Shown piece by piece: positions 35,836 to 45,485 of a stretch of DNA of 64,000 nucleotides. Each line of letters opens with the position of its first letter. Position 1 is the first letter of the stretch. The stretch covers positions 150,811-214,810 of the forward strand of contig NZ_JACAGN010000006.1 in NCBI RefSeq assembly GCF_030324495.1, given 5' to 3'. Below the pieces are notes generated by a model. That model made no database searches, was not told the DNA's origin, and saw only the letters and a program-made list of their open reading frames with translations. Source of the DNA: Myroides sp. 1354 (GTDB lineage Bacteria > Bacteroidota > Bacteroidia > Flavobacteriales > Flavobacteriaceae). The position numbers and the translations under genes were made by a program.

Positions 35836-36849
35836 ATGGATTCGCTGACTCAAATTGTTTTAGGTGGTGCTGTGGGAAATGCACTTTTAGGAGAGAAGTT
35901 AAAGAATAAGGCTGTTTTATATGGTGCTATTGCAGGAACTATTCCTGATTTAGACGTTTTGGCCATCTTTTTTACTGATCCAATAAGTGCTTTGGAATTC
36001 CATCGTGGATTTACACATTCTATATTATTTGCCATTTTAGGCGCTTTCCTTTTTGGATTTCTGCTGTACTGGTTTGAAAAGAAAAAAGGAGTAACCTATG
36101 AAGAGGGCGTTTGGCTCTTCTTTTGGGGGTTCTTTACACATGCTGCGTTAGATGTTTTTACAACTTGGGGGACGCGCGTCTTATGGCCTTTGGATTATTC
36201 TTTTGCCTTTAAATCGATTTTCGTTATTGATCCTCTTTATACCTTGCCTTTTTTGTTTTTTCTCCTTCGATCAATGCGAGAAAAAACCAATATGAAGCGT
36301 CGATTGTACTTGAATCGTTTAGGACTTTATGTTAGTAGTGCTTATCTAGGACTTACGCTATTGCTTAAGGCGGTTGCTTTTTACAGTTTTACGGGGGCCT
36401 TAGACAAGCAACATATCGCTTATAATGCAATGTCGGTGAAACCTACTATTATGAATACTATTCTGTGGACTGCCATTGTGGAAACAAAAGATGATTTTCT
36501 AATTGGAGAGTATTCCTTCTTTGGTTCGAATCCTATTGAGTTTAAAAAATATCCGAAGAATAGAGAGGTTATCGGTAGTTTAGAAAAACACTATTTAATT
36601 CATCGTTTGGTTCGGCTTTCTGAGGGGTACTATACATTTTCTGAAGTGAATAATGAGATTTATTTCAACGATCTGCGTTTTGGTGTATTAAAAGAAGAAG
36701 GTGAAGAGGTGCAATTTGCTTTTAGTTACAAATTTTTCATTGATGAAAAAGGAGAGTTGGGGGTCAAAGAAGTAAAAAAAGATAAACGCGATGGAGTTAA
36801 ATTGTTGAAATCTATTGGGCGAAAGATTTTTGGATTGAAAGAAGATTAA
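35836..36849 (+). CDS. YdjM-like membrane-bound metal-dependent hydrolase
   Basis: The 337-residue protein starts MDSLTQIVLGGAVGNALLGEKLKNKAVLYGAIAGTIPDLDVL. The PDLD motif and the following HRGFTHS (about 56-62) are the metal-binding core of the YdjM family (PF04307). Several spans (about 60-190) are followed by a soluble C-terminal region of about 130 residues. The family is predicted to act on lipids or other envelope compounds, and the substrate is unknown. The yaaA gene lies 33 bp downstream. Confidence 0.85.
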   Translation: MDSLTQIVLGGAVGNALLGEKLKNKAVLYGAIAGTIPDLDVLAIFFTDPISALEFHRGFTHSILFAILGAFLFGFLLYWFEKKKGVTYEEGVWLFFWGFFTHAALDVFTTWGTRVLWPLDYSFAFKSIFVIDPLYTLPFLFFLLRSMREKTNMKRRLYLNRLGLYVSSAYLGLTLLLKAVAFYSFTGALDKQHIAYNAMSVKPTIMNTILWTAIVETKDDFLIGEYSFFGSNPIEFKKYPKNREVIGSLEKHYLIHRLVRLSEGYYTFSEVNNEIYFNDLRFGVLKEEGEEVQFAFSYKFFIDEKGELGVKEVKKDKRDGVKLLKSIGRKIFGLKED

Positions 36850-36882
36850 GCGAAGAATGGCTATATTTGAAAAAAAAATAAG

Positions 36883-37650
36883 ATGAAGATAGTTGTGTCA
36901 CCTGCTAAGAGCTTGGATTATAATACAAAAGTGCCTTTTACAGCTAATACAGAGCCTTTATTTGTAAAAGAAAGCAAGATAATCAATGCTGTGTTGAAAG
37001 AAAAAACACCAGTGGAGTTGATGGAGTTAATGAAAATCTCAAGTAATTTAGCGGAGTTAAATTGGCAAAGAAATCAAGAGAGAATCTACAAGAAAACTAA
37101 AAAAAACGAAGCAGATTTTAGGCAGGCGGTTTATGCTTTTAGTGGAGATGTTTATGTGGGGCTAGATGCTTATTCACTGTCAGAAAATAAAATCGCGCGT
37201 TTGCAGGAGTCTTTGCGTATTTTATCTGGACTATACGGGATTTTGCGTCCGCTGGATGAAATTGAGCCGTATCGCTTGGAAATGGGAACTAAAATGTCGA
37301 TTGGAGATAAATCGAGTCTACCTGCTTTTTGGAAGCCCATTATTGTCGATTACTTGAATAAGGAGATGGTTGAGGGTGAGGTTCTGGTGAATCTAGCGAG
37401 TAATGAATATTTTAGCGCTATCGATCAGAAAAAGTTAAAAGCCTCTATTGTAGTTCCTGAGTTTAAGGAATTGAGAGAGGGGAAATTAAAGACGATTAGT
37501 TTTTACGCAAAAAAAGCAAGGGGAATGATGGTGCGTTATATTATAGATAATGACATTCAAGATGTGGAAGGACTGAAGAAATTTAATTTAGAGGGATATG
37601 CATGGAGTGAAGGTGAGTCTACCCCAAATAATTTGATATTTACAAGATAA
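36883..37650 (+). CDS. yaaA: Peroxide stress protein YaaA
   Basis: The 255-residue protein begins MKIVVSPAKSLDY, the conserved YaaA start. YaaA also has the central LSGLYGILRPLDEIEPYRLEMG (about 109-131) and the C-terminal FYAKKARGMMVRYII. YaaA (PF03883) lowers intracellular free iron and protects DNA during peroxide stress. The length is normal. It is 28 bp upstream of hutH on the same strand and may share a transcript with it, though the functions are unrelated. Confidence 0.95.
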   Translation: MKIVVSPAKSLDYNTKVPFTANTEPLFVKESKIINAVLKEKTPVELMELMKISSNLAELNWQRNQERIYKKTKKNEADFRQAVYAFSGDVYVGLDAYSLSENKIARLQESLRILSGLYGILRPLDEIEPYRLEMGTKMSIGDKSSLPAFWKPIIVDYLNKEMVEGEVLVNLASNEYFSAIDQKKLKASIVVPEFKELREGKLKTISFYAKKARGMMVRYIIDNDIQDVEGLKKFNLEGYAWSEGESTPNNLIFTR

Positions 37651-37678
37651 TAAATAAAAGAATAGAGCCAATAAAATT

Positions 37679-39181
37679 ATGGAAACAGTACATTATATAA
37701 GTTCAGATGTATTTACAATTGAAAAATTAAATGAGATTATTACGCAAAATCAAAAGTTGGATATCTCAGAAGAAGCACGTGCGAATATTGTAAATTGTCG
37801 TGCTTATCTGGACAATAAAATGGAAACGCAAAAAGACCCAATCTATGGAATTAATACTGGATTTGGATCTTTGTGTAATGTCAAAATTAACGATAATGAT
37901 TTAACGAAATTACAAGAGAATTTGATGAAATCTCATGCTTGTGGTACAGGTGAAATTGTACCAGAAGAGATTGTGAAAATCATGTTGTTGTTGAAAGTGA
38001 AGTCGTTGAGTTACGGTAATTCTGGGGTTCAATTAGAGACTGTAGAGCGATTAGTAGATTTCTTTAATCACGATATTTTACCCGTAGTATATACGCAAGG
38101 TTCTTTAGGGGCATCTGGAGATTTAGCGCCTTTGGCTCACTTAACTTTACCGTTGATTGGAGAAGGAGAAGTGATGTATGAAGGATTTAGACAACCAGCT
38201 AGCAAAGTGTTAGAAAAAATGGGGTGGGCGCCGATTCAACTGAAATCAAAAGAAGGGCTGGCTTTGTTGAATGGAACGCAATTCATGAGTGCATACGGGT
38301 GTTATGTGATGATTAAATCAAAGAAAATGTCTTATCTGGCAGATTTAATCGGTGCAGTTTCTTTAGAGGGGTTTGATGGAAGAATTGAGCCATTTAATGA
38401 ATTGATTCACCATGTTAGACCACACCGTGGACAAATTGAAACTGCTTCTTTCTTTAACGAGGTGTTAGAAGGGTCAGAATTAATTTCACGTCCTAAAGAG
38501 CACGTTCAAGATCCTTATTCATTTAGATGTATTCCGCAGGTGCATGGAGCTTCAAAAGACACAATCGAATATGTTGGGAAAGTGTTTAAAACAGAAATTA
38601 ATTCAGTAACGGATAATCCAAATGTGTTTTATAAAGACGATTTAGTAGTGTCTGGAGGGAACTTCCATGGACAACCTTTGGCGTTAGCATTTGATTTTCT
38701 CGGAATTGCATTGGCTGAATTAGGGAATATCTCTGAAAGACGTACTTATCAGTTGATTTCAGGTTTAAGAGGATTGCCTGCTTTCTTGGTTTCGAATCCA
38801 GGATTAGATTCGGGTTTTATGATTCCTCAATATACAGCAGCGAGTATTGTAAGTCAAAATAAACATTTAGCAAACCCAACGAGTACGGATAGTATTGTTT
38901 CGAGTAATGGACAAGAAGATCACGTAAGTATGGGGGCAAATGGGGCTACTAAAACGTTGCGTATTATTGATAATTTAGAACGTATTTTAGCAATTGAATT
39001 ATTTAATGCTGCTCAAGCTTTAGATTTTAGACGACCTGCTAAATCAAGTGAATTTATTGAGTCGTTTATTAAATCATACCGCGAAGAAGTGCCTTTTGTT
39101 TCTGAAGATCGCATCTTGCATTATGACATTGAAAAAACAATTGCATTTTTAGGAAGTTTTCAAATCGATTTAGAAGAATAA
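37679..39181 (+). CDS. hutH: Histidine ammonia-lyase
   Basis: The 500-residue enzyme converts histidine to urocanate and ammonia. The catalytic MIO group would form from A145-S146-G147 in GSLGASGDLAPL. Other family stretches are GINTGFGSL near 58-66 and SVTDNPNVF near 320. It matches the usual length of about 500-510. No other hut gene is in the window. Related aromatic amino acid lyases share the MIO motif, but the overall sequence fits histidine best. A terminator follows. Confidence 0.9.
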   Translation: METVHYISSDVFTIEKLNEIITQNQKLDISEEARANIVNCRAYLDNKMETQKDPIYGINTGFGSLCNVKINDNDLTKLQENLMKSHACGTGEIVPEEIVKIMLLLKVKSLSYGNSGVQLETVERLVDFFNHDILPVVYTQGSLGASGDLAPLAHLTLPLIGEGEVMYEGFRQPASKVLEKMGWAPIQLKSKEGLALLNGTQFMSAYGCYVMIKSKKMSYLADLIGAVSLEGFDGRIEPFNELIHHVRPHRGQIETASFFNEVLEGSELISRPKEHVQDPYSFRCIPQVHGASKDTIEYVGKVFKTEINSVTDNPNVFYKDDLVVSGGNFHGQPLALAFDFLGIALAELGNISERRTYQLISGLRGLPAFLVSNPGLDSGFMIPQYTAASIVSQNKHLANPTSTDSIVSSNGQEDHVSMGANGATKTLRIIDNLERILAIELFNAAQALDFRRPAKSSEFIESFIKSYREEVPFVSEDRILHYDIEKTIAFLGSFQIDLEE

Positions 39182-39207
39182 TAAGGTTGTTTTAAAACCA
39201 TTGATAT

Positions 39208-39247
39208 AAAAGCTACATCTTTTTTTTAAAAAGGGATGTAGCTTTTT
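39208..39247 (+). terminator. Intrinsic terminator after hutH
   Basis: AAAAGCTACATC (39208-39219) pairs with GATGTAGCTTTT (39235-39246) around a 15-base loop, ending in T's. Confidence 0.8.
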
Positions 39248-39257
39248 ATTATATTGT

Positions 39258-39265
39258 TATCTTTG
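39258..39265 (+). promoter_or_regulatory. -7 box for the HD phosphohydrolase gene
   Basis: TATCTTTG matches TAnnTTTG. It falls inside an upstream in-frame extension beginning at 39254, which shows that translation starts further downstream. Confidence 0.5.
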
Positions 39266-39295
39266 TTTTATGTAGTACAAAATAATTTATCATCG

Positions 39296-40534
39296 TTGAT
39301 TACAAGTAATAAATTAAAAATACTGAACGATCCAATTTATGGATTTATTTCTATTCCCAATTCATTCGTTTATGATTTGATAGAACATCCTTATTTTCAA
39401 AGATTAAGAAGGATTTCTCAGATGGGAGTGTCTTATTTGGTTTATCCAGGGGCACATCATACTCGCTTTCACCACGCTTTAGGTTGTATGCATTTGATGC
39501 AAAAAGCGGTACAAGTACTTCGTTTTAAAAATATCGATATTTCTGATGATGAGGAAACAGCCTTATATGTTGCTATATTATTACATGATATAGGACATGG
39601 ACCCTTCTCTCATGCAATGGAAGAAAGTATTGTGGAAGGAGTGCATCACGAGGCAATTTCCCTTTATTTTATGCATCAATTAAATAAAGAATTCGACGGA
39701 AAACTCGATTTAGCTATTCAAATTTTCAAAGGAGAATACCATCGCCAATTTATGTTGCAATTGATTTCAAGTCAGTTGGATATGGATCGTATGGATTATT
39801 TGAAAAGAGATAGTTTTTACAGTGGAGTCGCTGAAGGAGATATCAATTCAGAGCGATTGATTCAGATGCTCAATGTGGTAGATGACCAACTGGTTGTAGA
39901 GGAAAAAGGGATTTACTCTGTAGAGATGTTCTTGGTTGGGCGTCGTTTGATGTATTGGCAGGCTTATTTACACAAAACTAGTGTTTGTGCAGAATTGATA
40001 TTGGTTCGTGTTTTGAAGAGAGCTAAGGAGTTGGTGCATAAAGGAACAAAACTTTGGGGCAGCCAAGCCTTGTTGTTTTTCTTGGAACACAAAGGAGCGT
40101 TTGAAGACTTTGAACAAACGGCCTTGGATCAATTTGCCTTGTTGGATGATTCAGATATCGTTAGTGCATTAAAATCGTGGCAGTTTCACGATGATTTTGT
40201 CTTGTCTCAATTGAGTAAGATGATTGTCAATCGAAAATTGTTGCGCATAGAAATTATAGAAGACAAGAAATTAGTTAAAGAAAATTTGAAAAAACGCTTA
40301 GAAGACGTTCAGGCTAAAAATAAAATTTCAGCGGAATGGGCGAGCTACTTTGTTTTTAAAGGAAAGGTTAGTAATCAGGCTTATAGCAAGGATAAGGAAC
40401 CTATTATGATTGTGAGAAAAGATGGGCAAGTTGCAGATGTTTTGTCTGTTTCGGATCAATTAAATCTCAAAGCATTAACCAAAGAGGTGACAAAGCGCTT
40501 CGTTTGTTATCCAAAAAGCGTTTTTGAAAGTTAA
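39296..40534 (+). CDS. HD-domain phosphohydrolase (dNTPase-like), TTG start
   Basis: I place the start at TTG 39296, giving 412 residues and the start MITSNKLKILNDPIYGFISI, the conserved N-terminus of the flavobacterial family. An earlier TTG at 39254 lies before a -7 box. The HD residues are in HHTRFHHALG near 47-60 and LLHDIGHGPFSH near 98-109. A further catalytic Asp is in SSQLDMDRMDYL. The family hydrolyses nucleotides, often dNTPs; the exact substrate is unknown. It precedes lpxD by 27 bp. Confidence 0.85.
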   Translation: MITSNKLKILNDPIYGFISIPNSFVYDLIEHPYFQRLRRISQMGVSYLVYPGAHHTRFHHALGCMHLMQKAVQVLRFKNIDISDDEETALYVAILLHDIGHGPFSHAMEESIVEGVHHEAISLYFMHQLNKEFDGKLDLAIQIFKGEYHRQFMLQLISSQLDMDRMDYLKRDSFYSGVAEGDINSERLIQMLNVVDDQLVVEEKGIYSVEMFLVGRRLMYWQAYLHKTSVCAELILVRVLKRAKELVHKGTKLWGSQALLFFLEHKGAFEDFEQTALDQFALLDDSDIVSALKSWQFHDDFVLSQLSKMIVNRKLLRIEIIEDKKLVKENLKKRLEDVQAKNKISAEWASYFVFKGKVSNQAYSKDKEPIMIVRKDGQVADVLSVSDQLNLKALTKEVTKRFVCYPKSVFES

Positions 40535-40564
40535 TTTTCAATTATATTTTATATTTTTGCGGTG

Positions 40565-41581
40565 ATGAAAATAACAGCAGAACAAATAGCGTCAGTATTA
40601 GGAGGAGAAATAGTTGGGAATCCTCAAGAAGAGGTATCTACATTAGCTAAGATTGAAGAAGGGACAAAGGGCTCTATTTCGTTTTTAGCCAATCCAAAGT
40701 ATGTCCATTATATTTATACCACCCAAGCATCAGTTGTCATTGTAAATAAAACATTTGAACCTGAACATGAGGTGGAGGCAACATTAATTAAAGTTGATGA
40801 TGCTTACAAAGCTTTCTCAAAACTATTGGAATATTATAACCAAGTGAAGTTGATGAAGTCTGGAATTGAACAACCAAGTGTAATCTCAGAAGGGGCTACC
40901 TATGGAACGGATTTATATTTAGGAAGCTTTTGCTATGTAGGAAAAAATACCAAGATTGGGGATAACGTAAAAGTATATCCTAATACCTTTATTGGAGATA
41001 ATGTAGTAATTGGAGACAATACGGTTTTATTTGCAGGAGTGCGTGTGTATTCCGAATCAATTATCGGATCAGGTTGTACGCTTCATGCGGGAACGATCAT
41101 TGGATCTGATGGATTTGGTTTTGCGCCTAATGGCGATGGAACATATAGTAAGGTGCCGCAAATAGGAAATGTTATTATTGAAGATAATGTTGAAATTGGT
41201 GCTGCAACGACAATTGATCGCGCTACATTAGGGTCAACGATTATCAGAAAAGGCGTTAAGTTAGATAATCAAATTCAAATTGCTCATAATGTTGAAATCG
41301 GTGAAAATACGGTTATTGCTTCCCAAACAGGAGTAGCAGGATCAACAAAAATTGGCAAAAACTGTATGATTGGTGGACAAGTAGGAATTGTAGGACACTT
41401 GACAATTGGTGACAATGTTAAGATCCAAGCACAATCAGGTGTAACAAAGAATTTAGAGTCGAATATCGCAGTTCAAGGGTCGCCGGCTATCGGACATACC
41501 GATTTCTTGAAATCATACAGTCATTTTAGAAATCTACCAAAAATAGTAGATGATCTAGAAGCACTAAAAAACGAAAAATAA
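40565..41581 (+). CDS. lpxD: UDP-3-O-acyl-glucosamine N-acyltransferase
   Basis: The 338-residue enzyme adds the second acyl chain to UDP-glucosamine in lipid A synthesis. It has an N-terminal uridine-binding domain (about 1-95) and a left-handed beta helix of hexapeptide repeats (about 96-300). The catalytic His is H241 in QIAHNVEIGE. The ATG at 40565 gives the usual MKITAEQIASVLGG start. A -7 box, TATTTTTG (40552-40559), ends only 5 bp before it, so the transcript from it would have almost no leader. It heads lpxD-lpxC/fabZ-lpxA. Confidence 0.95.
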   Translation: MKITAEQIASVLGGEIVGNPQEEVSTLAKIEEGTKGSISFLANPKYVHYIYTTQASVVIVNKTFEPEHEVEATLIKVDDAYKAFSKLLEYYNQVKLMKSGIEQPSVISEGATYGTDLYLGSFCYVGKNTKIGDNVKVYPNTFIGDNVVIGDNTVLFAGVRVYSESIIGSGCTLHAGTIIGSDGFGFAPNGDGTYSKVPQIGNVIIEDNVEIGAATTIDRATLGSTIIRKGVKLDNQIQIAHNVEIGENTVIASQTGVAGSTKIGKNCMIGGQVGIVGHLTIGDNVKIQAQSGVTKNLESNIAVQGSPAIGHTDFLKSYSHFRNLPKIVDDLEALKNEK

Positions 41582-41611
41582 TAACCTATCGAAATACAAA
41601 AAGATTTTATT

Positions 41612-43003
41612 ATGGTTAAGCAAAAAACCATCCAAAGTGAAGTTACCTTAGAAGGAGTTGGATTGCACACAGGGCAAAATGTTGTTATGACATTAAAACC
41701 TGCTCCAATTAACAATGGGTTTACTTTTGTCAGAGTGGATTTAGAAGGGCATCCCATTATTGAAGCAGATGCAAATTATGTTGTTAATACACAACGAGGT
41801 ACAAACTTAGAGAAAAAAGGAGTTCGCGTTCAAACGACAGAACACGTATTAGCTGCTTTTGTAGGATGCGATCTTGATAATGTGATCGTTGAACTAGATG
41901 CATCTGAACCACCTATTATGGATGGGTCATCTAAGTATTTTGTTGAAGCTGTTGAAAAAGCAGGTGTTGTTGAGCAAGATGCAGAAAGAGAAGAGTACAT
42001 CGTAAAAGAAGTAATTTCTTATGTAGATGAGGCAACAGGTAGTGAAATCATTGTAATGCCAGCAGATAGTTACCAAGTAACAACCATGGTAGATTTCGGT
42101 ACAAAAGTTTTAGGTACACAGAATGCTACTTTAAAAGATATGAATGATTTTAAAGTGGAAATTTCTGAAGCGCGTACATTTAGCTTTTTACACGAATTAG
42201 AAGCTTTGTTAGCGAATGGATTGATTAAAGGAGGTGATTTGAATAATGCAATTGTTTATGTAGATAAAGAAATTTCTACGGAAACAATGGGACATTTGAA
42301 AAAAGCATTCGGAAAAGAGGAAATTAGCGTAAAACCAAATGGGGTTTTAGATAATTTGACTTTACATTATCCAAACGAAGCAGCAAGACATAAATTGTTA
42401 GATGTAATTGGGGATTTAGCATTAATCGGAATGCGTATTCGCGGTAAAGTTATTGCTAATAAACCAGGACATGCTGTAAATACGAATTTCGCTAAGAAAA
42501 TGTCGAAGATTATTCGCAATGATAAGCGCAACCAAGTACCTACGTATGATTTAAATCAAGAGCCTTTAATGGACGTGAATAAAATCATGTCTTTATTGCC
42601 TCACAGACCTCCTTTCTTATTAGTAGATAAGATTTTGGAGATGACTGATAAGCAGGTAGTAGGGTTGAAAAATGTTACGATGAACGAACCGTTTTTCGTA
42701 GGACATTTCCCTGGTGCTCCTGTAATGCCAGGTGTGCTTATTGTTGAAGCAATGGCTCAAACTGGAGGTATCTTAATTTTAAGTTCCGTGCCGGATCCAG
42801 AAAATTATATTACGTTGTTTATGAAAATAGATAACGTTCGATTTAGAAATCAAGTACTTCCAGGAGATACTTTAGTTTTTAAATTAGAGCTTTTAACGCC
42901 AATTCGAAGAGGCATCTGTCATATGCAAGCTACAGCTTATGCAAATGGTAAAATTACCACAGAAGCAGAGTTGATGGCACAAATAGTAAAAAAACAAAAT
43001 TAA
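41612..43003 (+). CDS. lpxC/fabZ: Bifunctional LpxC / FabZ
   Basis: The 463-residue protein fuses two enzymes. Residues 1-300 are LpxC, the zinc deacetylase committing step of lipid A synthesis, with QTTEHVLAAFVGCDLDNV near 70-87. Residues about 312-463 are FabZ, the 3-hydroxyacyl-ACP dehydratase, with LLPHRPPFLLVDKI, the catalytic H365 in VGHFPGAPVMPG and E379 in VEAMAQTGG. This fusion is typical of Bacteroidota and links acyl-chain supply to lipid A. Confidence 0.97.
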   Translation: MVKQKTIQSEVTLEGVGLHTGQNVVMTLKPAPINNGFTFVRVDLEGHPIIEADANYVVNTQRGTNLEKKGVRVQTTEHVLAAFVGCDLDNVIVELDASEPPIMDGSSKYFVEAVEKAGVVEQDAEREEYIVKEVISYVDEATGSEIIVMPADSYQVTTMVDFGTKVLGTQNATLKDMNDFKVEISEARTFSFLHELEALLANGLIKGGDLNNAIVYVDKEISTETMGHLKKAFGKEEISVKPNGVLDNLTLHYPNEAARHKLLDVIGDLALIGMRIRGKVIANKPGHAVNTNFAKKMSKIIRNDKRNQVPTYDLNQEPLMDVNKIMSLLPHRPPFLLVDKILEMTDKQVVGLKNVTMNEPFFVGHFPGAPVMPGVLIVEAMAQTGGILILSSVPDPENYITLFMKIDNVRFRNQVLPGDTLVFKLELLTPIRRGICHMQATAYANGKITTEAELMAQIVKKQN

Positions 43004-43013
43004 ACGAACAAGT

Positions 43014-43799
43014 ATGAATCAGCCTTTAGCATATGTACATCCAGGTGCAAAAATTGCACGTAATGTTGTAATTGAACCTTTTACTACGATTCACAATAAT
43101 GTAGAGATTGGTGAGGGAACTTGGATTGGATCTAACGTAACGATTATGGAAGGTGCGCGTATCGGTAAGAATTGTAAAATTTTTCCTGGTGCGGTGATTT
43201 CTGCAGAACCACAAGATTTAAAATTCGAGGGTGAAATAACAACTGTTGAAATTGGTGACAATACAACCATTCGCGAGTGTGTAACCATCAACAGAGGAAC
43301 AAAAGACAGATATAAAACAGTAATTGGAAAGAACTGTTTGATTCAAGCGTATAGCCATATTGCACACGATTGTATTATTGGAGATAACTGTATCTTCTCT
43401 AACTCAAGTACTTTGGCTGGACACGTAACAGTTGGAGACTTTGTTGTATTAGCAGGTTTAGTAGCCGTACATCAATTCTGTACAATTGGATCTCACTCTT
43501 TTGTAACAGGTGGTACTTTAGTTCGCAAAGACGTACCTCCTTATATTAAGGCGGCAAGGGAACCAATCTCTTATGCGGGTATCAACTCTGTTGGTCTGCG
43601 TAGAAGAGGGTACGAACCAGAAAAAATTAGAGAAATTCAAGAGATTTATCGAATTCTATTTCAAAAGAACTATAATACAAGTCAAGCACTAGAAATTATA
43701 GAAACAGAAATGGAAGCAACTCCAGAAAGAGATGAAATTTTGATGTTTGTTCGCAATAGTTCAAGAGGAATTATGCGTGGATATTCAGGAATGTATTAA
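43014..43799 (+). CDS. lpxA: UDP-N-acetylglucosamine O-acyltransferase
   Basis: The 261-residue enzyme catalyses the first step of lipid A synthesis. Residues about 1-190 are hexapeptide repeats of the beta helix, with the catalytic H118 in SHIAHDCIIGDN. The C-terminal helical domain has YEPEKIREIQEIYRILF. The start is 10 bp after lpxC/fabZ, so the genes are co-transcribed. The length matches E. coli LpxA (262). Confidence 0.97.
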   Translation: MNQPLAYVHPGAKIARNVVIEPFTTIHNNVEIGEGTWIGSNVTIMEGARIGKNCKIFPGAVISAEPQDLKFEGEITTVEIGDNTTIRECVTINRGTKDRYKTVIGKNCLIQAYSHIAHDCIIGDNCIFSNSSTLAGHVTVGDFVVLAGLVAVHQFCTIGSHSFVTGGTLVRKDVPPYIKAAREPISYAGINSVGLRRRGYEPEKIREIQEIYRILFQKNYNTSQALEIIETEMEATPERDEILMFVRNSSRGIMRGYSGMY

Positions 43800-43821
43800 T
43801 AATAAAATAAAGACTTAAAAA

Positions 43822-44388
43822 ATGGCAACAACTTCAGATATTAGAAATGGTTTGTGTATTCGTCATAACAATGACATCTATAAGATTACAGAATTCTTAC
43901 ACGTGAAACCAGGAAAAGGACCTGCATTTGTTAGAACAAAAATGAAGAGTTTGACAAATGGAAAAGTGTTGGAAAATACATTTTCTGCTGGTCATAAAAT
44001 TGAAACAGTACGTGTTGAAACACATAAATTCCAATACTTATATCCAGAAGGAGATCAGTTTCACTTTATGAACGTTGAATCTTACGAACAAATTACATTA
44101 TTGAAAGATATTTTAGATGCTCCTGAACTATTAAAAGAAGGAGAAATGGTAATGGTTCAAATTAATACAGAGACAGATTTGCCTCTTGCTGTTGATATGC
44201 CTGCTTCTGTGATTTTAGAAGTAACATATGCTGAGCCAGGAGTAAAAGGAAATACTGCAACGAATGCTACTAAACCAGCTACAGTTGAAACAGGAGCTTC
44301 TGTAAACGTACCTTTATTTATCAACGAAGGGGATAAAATTAAAATCGATACGGCTACAGGTTCTTACATCGAACGTATCAAAGAATAG
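43822..44388 (+). CDS. efp: Elongation factor P
   Basis: The 188-residue factor helps ribosomes through polyproline stretches. The three-domain layout is normal, with the modified loop at residues 28-36, VKPGKGPAF. K32 corresponds to the lysine that is modified in E. coli (K34). The C-terminal signature is GDKIKIDTATGSYIERI. The gene sits between lpxA and the second lpxD-like gene, an order often seen in flavobacteria. Confidence 0.97.
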   Translation: MATTSDIRNGLCIRHNNDIYKITEFLHVKPGKGPAFVRTKMKSLTNGKVLENTFSAGHKIETVRVETHKFQYLYPEGDQFHFMNVESYEQITLLKDILDAPELLKEGEMVMVQINTETDLPLAVDMPASVILEVTYAEPGVKGNTATNATKPATVETGASVNVPLFINEGDKIKIDTATGSYIERIKE

Positions 44389-44402
44389 TCTAAGTAGAGA
44401 AG

Positions 44403-45347
44403 ATGCGTTTTTCAAAAGTTCAAGATTTACAAACGATAGCTGAAATTATCGGTTGTACATTTGTAGGATCAGCTGATTTTCCTGTATACGGAATGAATGA
44501 AATTCACGTGGTACAAGAAGGAGAAATTGTATTTGTGGATCATCCTAAATACTATGATAAAGCCTTAAATTCAAATGCGACTATTATTCTAATCAATAAG
44601 GATGTAGAGTGTCCAGAAGGAAAAGCTTTGTTAATTTCAGACGATCCATTTAGAGATTTTAATAAGTTATCTACTTATTTTAATCCATTCAAACCTGCAA
44701 CACAATTACAAGCAAAAGATGCGGTAATTGGAGAAGGAACAGTAATTCAACCAGGTGCTTTTGTTGGAAACAACGTAGTAATTGGAAAGAACTGTTTGAT
44801 TCATCCTAATGTTGTAATCTATGATGGAACAGTAATTGGAAATAACGTGGTTATTCATGCTGGTACAATCTTAGGTGCAGATGCTTTCTATTATAAAAAG
44901 AGACCTGAAGGATTTGATCCTTTGGTATCTTGTGGAAGAGTCGTAATCGAAGATAATGTGGGTATTGGAGCGGCTTGTACGATTGATCGTGGAGTAACGG
45001 GTGATACAACCATCAAAGAAGGGGCTAAAATTGACAATCAAGTGCATATTGGACACGATACTGTTATTGGTGTACGTTGTTTAATCGCTGCTCAAACAGG
45101 AATTGCGGGATGTGTTGTGATTGAAGATGAAGTAACACTTTGGGGACAGGTAGGAACAACAAGTGGAATTACAATTGGTGCAAAAGCAGTTATTTTAGCA
45201 CAATCGGGAGTTTCTAAGAGCTTAGAAGGAGGAAAAGTTTACTTTGGTTCTCCTGCTGAAGAATCTAGAGAGAAACTGAAACAGTTGGCTAATACTAAAA
45301 GAATACCGTCTATTTTAGAAGATCTAAAGCGATTAGAGAACAACTAG
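44403..45347 (+). CDS. Second LpxD-like acyltransferase
   Basis: The 314-residue protein has an LpxD-type N-terminal domain (about 1-95) and hexapeptide repeats (about 98-285). The putative catalytic His is H218 in HIGHDTVIGV. It is shorter than LpxD at 40565 and differs in sequence, so it may transfer a different acyl chain or act on a different sugar nucleotide. It starts 14 bp after efp. It is annotated in the family as UDP-3-O-acylglucosamine N-acyltransferase, but the real substrate is unproven. Confidence 0.85.
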   Translation: MRFSKVQDLQTIAEIIGCTFVGSADFPVYGMNEIHVVQEGEIVFVDHPKYYDKALNSNATIILINKDVECPEGKALLISDDPFRDFNKLSTYFNPFKPATQLQAKDAVIGEGTVIQPGAFVGNNVVIGKNCLIHPNVVIYDGTVIGNNVVIHAGTILGADAFYYKKRPEGFDPLVSCGRVVIEDNVGIGAACTIDRGVTGDTTIKEGAKIDNQVHIGHDTVIGVRCLIAAQTGIAGCVVIEDEVTLWGQVGTTSGITIGAKAVILAQSGVSKSLEGGKVYFGSPAEESREKLKQLANTKRIPSILEDLKRLENN

Positions 45348-45440
45348 AGTGGACCAAAAAAATAGATAATTAATCGTTAATAGTTAGGCTTATTTAGCGA
45401 AGATTGCAACTAAAAAGTTTCAAAGCTGATTAGAATTGTT

Positions 45441-45448
45441 TATTTTTG
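45441..45448 (+). promoter_or_regulatory. -7 box upstream of sucD
   Basis: TATTTTTG matches TAnnTTTG and lies 37 bp before the sucD start, suggesting a promoter separate from the lpx unit. Confidence 0.45.
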
Positions 45449-45485
45449 TAGGAAGTAAGTTTTAAAAATAAATAAAAACAAGATC

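Noticed and set aside
36533..36543. GGTTCGAATCC, as in a tRNA T-arm
   Set aside because: It lies within the YdjM-like coding sequence and no acceptor or anticodon stem surrounds it.
39254..39295. N-terminal extension of the HD protein from an upstream TTG
   Set aside because: A -7 box at 39258-39265 lies inside it, and the conserved N-terminus begins at 39296.
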